DNA of 64,000 nucleotides, from positions 434,001 through 498,000 of the forward strand of contig JABCPU010000007.1 in the NCBI GenBank assembly GCA_016800925.1, written 5' to 3'. The stretch's first letter is position 1. Each line of letters begins with the position of its first letter. The stretch comes from Suillus spraguei (Eukaryota; Basidiomycota; Agaricomycetes; Boletales; Suillaceae). The notes beneath the pieces were generated by a model, which was given only the letters and a program-made list of their open reading frames with translations, ran no database searches and was not told where the DNA came from. Position numbers and translations under genes: made by a program. This document shows, piece after piece, positions 55,874 through 64,000 of the stretch.

Positions 55874-57130
55874 TTAATCATCATGACTCGCCGGATACGC
55901 ATCTGGGTTCCAATCATCAGGGTTAAAGTTGCAACCTGGGCCTCCAAAAGTGAAATCATCTAATCCATCAGCGAGCCCCGCCAGTATGTCCAAGTCCCCC
56001 CCCATAGTATTAGAGTATCCCCCAGGCATACTGCCAGTGAGCTGTGGGCCCGGCGACTGGATAGAATTAAGTGAGCAAGAGCTTGAAAGATCATAGTGCA
56101 ATGGGGGCAAATCATCTTGAGGAGGGAATTGTGCGACAGGTGAGTACCTCCCTGGCATGTCAGGGTATAAAGGCGCAGTGCCCTGTTGTTCTGTCTGCAA
56201 TGTTGGTGACTGGTCAAGGTGCGAATATGAAGGCCCAGTGGACATATCCTGTGGCAGATGCAAAGGCCTGGCAGACGGTGTATCCCATGGTGGATGTGAA
56301 GGCCCAGTGGATCATGTATTCTGTGGTAGATGCAAAGGCCCGGTGGATGGTGTATCCTCTGGTGGATATGAGCGATGTTCTTGTCTGTGGGTCCCCGAGA
56401 GCTCAGCTGCCGACAGGATATATACCTTGAGGGACTTGGTGGGAGATGCAATATCCATTTGTTTGCGCATTATTCGCCTGTGAAATTGTCAGTGCGTGTG
56501 CTGTGGGAGACCGCTTCAACTTACAGTCCCCGTTGGTGCAAATCAAACAAGAATTTGTCAATTTTCTCTGGGTGCATTTCATGTGCTGCCATGAGCGCGG
56601 TATACACACCTTGCTCGATATGTGCATACAATTCACCTCCAAACTGCAAGACATTTCCCGATCGCAAAAGGCGACCTTCAACATGACAGTCTATTCCGCA
56701 GTGCACCTGGTAGGATATTAGCAAAACTTCACAAAAATATGTGTCACTTACTGAGGCCACTGATAATGTAAACATGCAATCAGGTGTTGTGCTGATCTTC
56801 CGCCGAAAACTTTCCTCATACACCGGTGACAGTGGGTTGTCATACCACCCTTCGAGGTGGGTCCCTGCTATCACTGGGTGTCCAAACAGGACAAGTTCCT
56901 TAGTAATGGGGTCTCTCCAGTTAAGGAAGTAGTTGGCGAAGTTCTCCTGACTTGTGTCGTATAGTACCGCCTGTCGAGCCTTCACGAATTGTTCATGGTC
57001 CTGTGGCGATATAGGAGTACTCGGTTCCAGGTTGTAATGGTGTATATGGCCCTCTGCAGATGTAGCAAGTCGCCCACGCACAGTGGAAAGCTCCTGGCTC
57101 ACCAATGCCAGGATATAATTGGTTGCTATT
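55874..57130 (-). pseudogene. DUF6532-like basidiomycete protein, probably 5' truncated
   Basis: Minus strand: an exon ending near 56755 encodes NYILALVSQELSTVRGRLAT, a helical region, HPVIAGTHLEGWYDNPLSPV, and FRRKISTTPDCMFTLSVAS. After a 46-base intron (about 56708-56753) it continues HCGIDCHVEGRLLRSG and LYAHIEQGVYTALMAAHEMH. The RG..L helix, WY segment and F.L..S..R order recall DUF6532, a domain of unknown function common in Agaricomycetes. A proline-rich tail of 12-residue repeats (TPSTGPLHLPQD-like, about 56230-56380) contains one TGA, then ends with an acidic Gly-rich C-terminus at 55874. The 5' end runs into dispersed repeat E and no start is visible. Confidence 0.5.
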
Positions 57131-57271
57131 AGGGCTGTAAATACATAAAATCAGTAGCGCCCGGTAGAGATGAGAACAATGTACTGCAAGAATATTTTGC
57201 ATTCGCTTGATTAATACACTCCCTCAACAATTTCTGAAGGATAGCTCTCTTGAGTTTTGTTACAAGAACAC

Positions 57272-57760
57272 CTTCTTGCGCCCCTACTATCATTTTTCCT
57301 CCTATGTGTCGCCATCTACTCTCGTCCCGATGAGGCCTCCATCCTTGTCCTCTGCTACCTTGTCTGGCTTGCCATCATCACTCCTTACCTTGCCTATGCT
57401 CACCTCCTCCATTGTCGCTAACTGCACACTCTTCCAGTACCCCTCACGCTCATGTGCGCTCTTTGCGCTCCCCGCGCTTCTCGCGTCTCAAACACCTCTG
57501 TCGCATTTGACGCCTTCCTCTGCACTTCAACATGTGCTACCCTCCAGTTCTCTCAAACAACTCTCTGGCTCAAGGACTATGTCTGGTGTCGTATTTTCTC
57601 TTATCTTTCCCTTTGCATTTACCTATGACTTGTGCGTCGCCTCATTGGCTTGTACCCTTTATACCTTTGGCTCCGCACCTATGACTCCCTTTCGCACATG
57701 CGTGCATTCATTGGTTCATATGCCTCTGACTCATCTATGAGCATGCGTCTTTCTATTGGC
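57272..57760 (+). repeat. Dispersed repeat E, copy 2 (cut by LTR-C)
   Basis: Same sequence as 52350-52801. Ends at CTATTGGC where LTR-C begins. Confidence 0.75.
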
Positions 57761-59056
57761 TGTTACAACCATGCAAAACTGGGGCTACTAAGAAGTCCTG
57801 GTCTTACATGGGGTTGTATTGGAGGGACAGAAAGTCGAAGGGGCTTGGCCTCAGCTCATACGCTGTGCCCCTTACCCAAGTATGTGCCCTTAATTTTGGA
57901 TGAAGTCAAGGGGGAGTTATAGTGAAGTCCTGATGGAGTCCGGATGAACTCTGTAGGACAGGATAGCTCGATAGAGCTCTGAAGGACTTCCGGATGAGCA
58001 CGGGAATGCGCCGGAACTATTTCCGGATGGTAGGGAGTAATGGTAAGACTACTGGAACAAGTTCCAAGTAGAATGGATGAAGGATGGGCTCCTGGACAAA
58101 GTCCAGGGCAGGATAGGAGCAAAGCTCCGGAGGGAAAGATGATCCATAGATGTCAGAGGATAGAATAGGATAGATCTGGAGGTCCAGAGGTCCGAAGGTC
58201 CAGAGCTCAGAGGAGCAGAAGAGTGGAGGGGCGGATGATCAGATGATCAGACAAGCGTAGCTCTATGGATCTTAGGGGAGGTGTTAACTACTAGAGAGGA
58301 GTAGGTCCGGATATGGTGTAGAGGTAGTATAGACTACTCCGGACAAGGTCTGGAATAGAAACAGACAGGATAAGACTACCACAGGTAGAGTCGGAGGTGA
58401 ATTGGATGAGAGACAGGAAATGGATGAAGTCCAAAAAGGATATAGGACAAAGGATCAAGGCTCCGGCCTAGGGAATGATCCCATAGGTCTGAGTTGGAAG
58501 CTTACAAGGGCCGGAGCCCAAGTGCAAGAACGGAAACAGATTTATATAGACATGGTAACAAGATACAGAAGTCAAAGGGATATACAGAAGTAGGAAAGCA
58601 ATGATCAGACTGAAGTCTGCAGGAGTTGTACTACAAGGTTATATACTGTAGGTAGCATGCTGGAAGGCAAGTAAGCATAGTCCGATGGCTATGTCTGAAG
58701 CATGTGGAAACACATTAGTAAGTACAACAGAACATAAGGCTATGAACTCGGAGATAAGACTTGTACAAAATAACTTATCATGATGGAGGCAGAGATAACC
58801 GAGAGCCGGGGACACAGATATATACTAAATGGGGTAATGCACAGGTGCGTGGGAATAGTTCGGATATGAACTCAGATTGGATATAGACACAGATCGGATA
58901 TGGACATGGATCGGATATGGACTGGGTCAGATATGGATTGGATTGGATGGGTGGATGAGACCAGACAGATGGATTGGGTCAGATATGGATATGGATCAGA
59001 TATGGATCAGATCGGATGGGTGGATGAGACCAGATGGATGGATTGGAGTGGTGGAC
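57761..59056 (-). mobile_element. LTR, family C, truncated by LTR-B
   Basis: Plus strand begins TGTTACAACC and follows the 29493-30975 copy, but its last about 70 bases are missing where LTR-B starts at 59057. The 18-bp GATATGGA-type array is shorter here (about 58860-59040). No target duplication can be tested at the lost end. Confidence 0.82.
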
Positions 59057-59531
59057 TGTTACAATTGTACGTGCCCCTATTCATTTTCTCTTTGCTTCCT
59101 TACTTGTATATCATGTCACATGACTTTGACTCATATGCTCAATGCATCTGTACTATAGTTGCCTTCCTTATTTGGATACGCACTTACTTTCCCATGTCTC
59201 TCTTGGTCCGTGCGCACATATTGGTCTATTTAAGCACGTTGTACTTGTAGTAGATTCTTTACTTTAATCTTACTGGGTTTTACCTGGAATCTCCTTCACT
59301 TAGGTCTCCAACCTAAGTCGTCTTGAATCGTCTCTAAGTCTAAGCACTCCTTAGCCTTAGTCTCTATTCTTGTAGAACCTCTTAGACTTGTCTTTGAGGC
59401 CGAACCCTTGATCGTACTCGGAACACGTTCCTTGTACTTTCACCTTGTCCTTCTTTGGACATTGTAGAACTTCCCAGCAGACTGCCTGTGTCTTCTCACT
59501 GTCGCTGGTGACGCCACCCCAGTTCATAACA
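59057..59531 (+). repeat. LTR, family B; possible 5' LTR of the Ty3 element that follows
   Basis: 475 bp from TGTTACAATTG to GTTCATAACA, with TCTATTTAAGC as TATA-like box near 59225. The flanks (tggac left, aaaga right) do not match, so it is not a solo LTR with both duplications retained. It lies about 200 bases before the gag start of a plus-strand Ty3 element and has the right orientation, so it may be that element's 5' LTR. The partner would be beyond the window. Confidence 0.55.
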
Positions 59532-59729
59532 AAAGATTAAAGTCAACTTGATCGTCGACTATCCAGTCTTTGACCCCAAACCCTGATTGCTTAGATAAGC
59601 AGATTAGCATACGCATACACTAAACCGATTGTTAAGAGAAGCCCTCTAACAGAAGACAAGCCCTAATGGACAGCAAGATAGCGTGTGTAGGCACTGAGAA
59701 AGTATAACTCACCAGACGAATCGTCAAAT

Positions 59730-61342
59730 ATGACGACCAAAGAATTTGAATACAAGATTGGTCAGCCAACCGGTTTTGATGGAGATCGCGACAACTCTTG
59801 CGAATTTATCCAGTCATGCAATCTGCATTTCGACATCAATGAAAAGCTTTACACTACCGACAAACAGAAGATCATTTTCATAACATCCTTCATGACCGAG
59901 AAGAATGCCAAATCCTGGAAAGAGCAATTCCTTGACCATGCTCAATCAACCGACACTTCCGGACAAAAAGTTGGTTATGGGAGAATGGTGGATTTTATGA
60001 AAAGCTTCAAAGAAGCTTTTGATCCAGTGGATACCAAAGGAACTGCACTTACGAAACTTAGGGATCTCAAACAAGGAAGCGGAGATCTTCACACTTACAT
60101 CACCGACTTTGAGGCACTTGCAGCCAAGGCTCATATCATCGATAATGCAATGAAGATCCAATTCTTCCAAGATGGCCTGAATTGGGGCATCCTTACAAAG
60201 CTTTTCGCGCTAGGAGATGTCTCAGAAGTATTCCGAGACGTTGTGTTGCAATGTGTTTCCATTGACAATTCCCATCATCGCCTTCAAGCCATGAGGACAC
60301 GTCATGCTCCACAACAGAAGAAGAAGAACTATGGAAACGCACGTTACTGTCATATACCATACTTCTAATCTCAGATCCGACCATATCCGACCCGATCCGA
60401 TCATTTCCATATCCGTCTGGTCCACGGATCCTGTCTGGACCACCCATCCGAATGTACTCACTTCTCGCACATTAACTCCCTTGTGTATATCTGCATCTAT
60501 CTCCTTTCGTCATTCCTCCTGTTTCCGGTACTCCGGCTGTTTATATTTCCGTCCTGTGTTACTGATCCGCTTTCCTGTGTTCATTTCTGATTCATGCTTA
60601 CTGATCCGCTGTGCATTAACTAATAGACTTCCGTTACACTTCGTACATAGCCCTCGGTCCCGGACTTGCTGATTATCCGTCTTAGATACTTACAGTATAT
60701 AAACCACTTGTAGATCTCCGTAGAACCTTAGTTCGAATATCATCTTAGATTCTACTCATTCTGTTCCCTCCGGACTTAAGCCACTTTCCGCTTTAAGTCA
60801 CCTTCCGAGACTTAGGATTGATTCCTATAGTCTATATCTCCGACTCTATCTTCGGATAGTCTACCTCCGTTAGTTTCTAGTTAGGAACTCGTTCCAAGAC
60901 TAGCCTTAATCTCTGTCCTCTCCTTATGTTCCAAATAACCTTTGGACGTACCATATCCGATACCTTCGGGCACCCGGATCCGTCACGCAACTCCTTCCGG
61001 GTCTTCAGACGAATAACTCCTCCCTGAAATAAAGGGGCATTACTCGAGAAAGGGGCACAGTGCACGAACTGAGGCCAAAGCCCTTCGGATCTCTCTACCC
61101 TTGAGTACAGTCTTAACAGTTACATCCCTAATCGTGACTCCAACGCAATGGTCGTAGATCGAATCTCCGATACGGAGAGATCCGAATGCATGAAGAAGGG
61201 ACAATGCTTCAGATGCAAGAGGACTGGACACCGTATTCATAACTGTCCTGACAGAAAGAAGAAGACCCCGCTCCGACAAGCCGAAGTCAAGAATGAAGAA
61301 GAAGATGAAGAAACAGTGAGGCGGATTGTTGAGGATTTTTGA
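59730..61342 (+). pseudogene. gag: Gag of a second Ty3 element, split by a solo LTR-A
   Basis: First part (59730-60347) begins MTTKEFEYKIGQPTGFDGDR and includes MTEKNAKSWKEQFLD and KLRDLKQGSGDLHTYITDFE, a capsid of the fungal Ty3 type. After the LTR the frame resumes at 61124 exactly in phase (NARY then IPNRD). The zinc knuckle CFRCKRTGHRIHNC lies near 61205 and the frame ends with a KK/EE-rich tail at TGA 61340-61342. Apart from the insertion it is open. Confidence 0.9.
60348..61118 (+). mobile_element. Solo LTR, family A, inside gag
   Basis: 771 bp, TGTCATATACC to GTCTTAACA, with perfect gttac duplications at 60343-60347 and 61119-61123. Confidence 0.95.
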
Positions 61343-64000
61343 CTTGGAGAAACAAGGATTTGACGTATGTTTCTCCCAATGTATTACTAAGACTTGTACA
61401 CGCTGTAGGTGAAAGAAAAGAACTTCGTGTCCCTATCACCCTGCACTCGCGTACTCGCTTAAAATCTGTCGACACCACCGCTGTTATTGATTCGGGAGCA
61501 GCCGGAACGTTTATCTCCGAAGAGTTTGTAAAACTCCATCAAATCACACGACGAAAACTCAAAACACCATTTCAAGTTACTACAGCAGATGGAACTCTTA
61601 TCAAAGGAGGACCGATCACACATTACTGCCTCTTAGTGGTCAAAATCGATGAACGAACCATGTATGGGAAATTCAATATCATTAAACTAGGAAGAAGGGA
61701 TCAAATCCTTCTAGGAATTCCATGGTTACGCGCAATGAACCCAAGTATAGATTGGGCTGCTGAAACACTAGTCCTCCCCCGAACAACAAAATCAGATGAA
61801 ATTGAAATCGACATGGATACTGATCGGAAGAAGAATGGACTGCACCCAGCTTTCCATTGCCATCCCAAGAAATGGCAACACTCCCAACTTCCCAGATCCC
61901 TCGTTACTCCTCTGATTCCCAAAGACCCTGAACCAGAAGTACAAATGCCATGTACTACAGATCCTACCCCCCATGTACAACTGCCACAAGCAGTCTCACC
62001 AATTCCCCGCGCAGAAAAGCGCAAGAATGAATCTGAGCCCGAGCATCGGGCCGGACAAGAACCTATTGAGCAACGACCAATAGAAGAACAGAAGTATGGA
62101 AAAAGAAAAGCAGAAGAAGAGATCCCAGGACGAGATACCAATGTACCGAAATTATCCAAGTTCTATGTCCCCCTGAAAACTCTTTCAGCTTCGATTGAAG
62201 AAATCCCCGACGAAGAGGAACCCATGCCCTCGCTAATCCCAACCAAGGATGATGACCAATTCAACACTATGCAAGATGTCTGGCACGCACCAGAAGTACG
62301 AGAAATTTTCTCTTACGAGCTTGGAGATGGAGAATTTCTTGTGGAGTATGATACTGATGGGATCAGTATGAGAATCATCAAAGAAGTATCCATGGATACC
62401 CCTCTCACACGAGATGGAACTTCCCGACTCGAACAACGTCCCAATTACTCCACGATCTCCTCTCCAAAATACAGCAACAAAGCTCAAGAATTTGCCATGG
62501 ATGAGAAGGAAAAGACAAAGAAATCCTTCGAAGAATTGGTCCCGGACTATTTGCACGATTTTGCAGACATCTTTGCTAAGGACGGACTGAATAAACTACC
62601 TCCCGAACGTCCTGGTATTGATCATCGGATTGATACTAAACCCGGTTTCATCCCTCGTACGTCTAAGGTTTACCCGCTATCGGAAAAAGAACGTGCTGCC
62701 GTCAAAATGTTTATCAATGAAAACATTGCGAAAGGTTTCATCTCAGAATTGAAGTCACCCCAAGCCAGTGGCTTCTTCTTTGTGGGAAAGAAGAGTGGAG
62801 AATTGCGTCCCTGTCAAGATTATCGCTACATCAATGATTGGACGGTCAAGAACGCCTATCCGCTCCCACTCCCTATCTCCCTTGTTGCACGCCTTCATAA
62901 AGCACAGTTCTTTACAAAAATGGATATCCGGTCCGGCTATAACAATATTCGCATTCATCCCGATGATCGCTGGAAAGCTGCTTTTACTACGGAATTTGAC
63001 CTCTTTGAACCGAACGTCATGTTCTTTGGCCTCTGTAATTCCCTGGCAACTTTCCAAGCATACATGAATTGCACCTTCCAGCAGGAAATCAATGAAGGAT
63101 GGATGGTTATCTACATGGACAATATCCTGATTTTCTCCACGACTATGGCAGAACACCGTGAACGGACAAAACAGGTTTTGATGAAAATACGAAAAGAACA
63201 TCTGTTCTTGAAACCAGAGAAATGCACCTTTGATGCAGAAGAAGTGGAATACCTCGGAATGATAATTCACCCCGGACAAGTTGCTATGGATACCGCCAAG
63301 ACCAAGGGAATCTCCGAATGGCCAACTCCGAAATCTGTAAAAGATGTTCGGTCATTCCTCGGTTTTTGCAACTTCTATCGCACATTCATTTCCCACTATT
63401 CTGACATCGCCCGACCCCTTATCAATTTAACAAAGAAAGATAAGGTCTTTGATTGGTCAACCGAATGTATGGACACCTTCGAAGAACTGAAATGATGCTT
63501 TACATCCCAACCGGTACTCCGTAACCCTGATCCTTCCCGACAATTTGCTATTGCTACCGATGCTTCGCTCATGGCAACTGGCGGGGTTCTCTTGCAAACT
63601 GACGAGAACGGCATTTATCACCCATGTGCATATCTCTCACAGTCTTTGAACCCTGCAGAACGCAATTACCAGATCTTTGATCGGGAACTCCTTGCTGTAA
63701 TCCGGGCATTGAATGAATGGCGCCATTATCTTGAAGGAAACCCACACCCTGTCCTAGTATTCACCGACCACAAGAACCTTCTCTACTTTAGAACTGCACA
63801 GAAGCTTACCCGTCGCCAAGCATGTTGGCAATTGATTTTGTCTACTTACGACATTGAACTGCATCACGTTGCAGGTACTAAACTGGCAGTGCCTGATGCA
63901 TTATCTTGCTGGCCCAACTATGACTCCGGCAAAGATGATAACGAGGACCAAACACTCCTCCCTGATGCTCTATTCGTTCGCCTTATCAATACTGATCTGA
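61339..64000 (+). pseudogene. pol: Pol of the second Ty3 element (runs off the window)
   Basis: Starts in the -1 frame relative to gag, overlapping its stop at a T run (GAT TTT TGA), with no ATG at the junction. The protease shows AVIDSGAAGTFIS (DSG intact). After a variable linker (61780-62500) comes RT: GFFFVGKKSGELRPCQDYRY, TKMDIRSGYNNIRI, and the active site reads VIYMDNILIFS, with Asn for the second Asp (codon 63121-63123). Then SVKDVRSFLGFCNFYRTFIS. TGA at 63493-63495 interrupts the frame, which reopens with RNase H ([26 protein letters not shown]). The lineage differs from the chromovirus at 31.7-40.4 kb. RT is inactive as written. Confidence 0.92.

Noticed and set aside
59057..59531. 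Calling LTR-B here another solo LTR
   Set aside because: Its flanks do not form a 5-bp duplication, unlike every other family B copy, and it precedes a Ty3 gag in the right orientation, so a 5' LTR is more likely although unproven.

Overview
This window reads as a transposon-swollen stretch of a basidiomycete (most likely Agaricomycete) nuclear genome. The reasons are: introns of roughly 45-60 bases with GT..AG ends in every conserved gene; a mitochondrial release factor, an SPX-RING ubiquitin ligase and UTP7 of fungal type; and fungal repeat families (Ty3 chromovirus, Tc1/mariner, pogo, hAT, Harbinger and Crypton-like tyrosine recombinase), plus a DUF6532-like gene and Crinkler-type header sequences. 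All positions were worked out by eye. Family calls rest on motif recognition, not on a database search.

Layout. 1-5.3 kb is a normal gene cluster: a small GTPase-like gene (-), the mitochondrial peptide chain release factor (+) and an SPX/RING protein (-). 5.4-18.5 kb is a repeat island with no host gene: a small mariner-like MITE, an 860-bp element with a perfect 28-bp TIR, rearranged hAT pieces, and four LTR families (called A, B, C and D here). Most LTRs are solo, are flanked by 5-bp target duplications, and sit inside one another up to four deep. 18.7-23.9 kb holds a dead pogo-like transposase (-) and two decayed hAT transposases (+). 24.1-26.1 kb is an intact seven-exon UTP7/WDR46 gene. 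27.2-29.0 kb is a chimera of an Hsp70 fragment, an ATP synthase gamma fragment and a coding minisatellite. 29.1-40.9 kb is one XPG/GEN-type nuclease gene split by a solo LTR-C and by a complete 8.6-kb Ty3 chromovirus, whose pol itself carries a solo LTR-A. 41.0-43.5 kb is a Crypton-like tyrosine recombinase with a GCR1_C-type tail. 46.4-49.9 kb is a Harbinger-like element carrying an LTR-B that in turn carries an apparently intact Tc1 element. 50-51.3 kb is a second mariner-type element, 51.6-52.3 kb two Crinkler-like headers, 52.3-55.8 kb repeats and minisatellites, and 55.9-57.1 kb a DUF6532-like gene. 57.8-64 kb holds LTR-C, LTR-B and the 5' part of a second Ty3 element, whose gag is split by a solo LTR-A.

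Three themes connect the parts. First, the five premature stops found inside the two Ty3 pol genes each fit a CGA to TGA change, and other lesions also look like CpG transitions, which suggests cytosine methylation or a RIP-like process. Second, target duplications let the order of insertion be read directly. Third, the complete chromovirus carries, on the opposite strand between its chromodomain and 3' LTR, an intron-containing accessory gene whose spliced product would hold a Zn2Cys6-like cysteine cluster between two coiled-coil regions. This is the strongest candidate for something little described.
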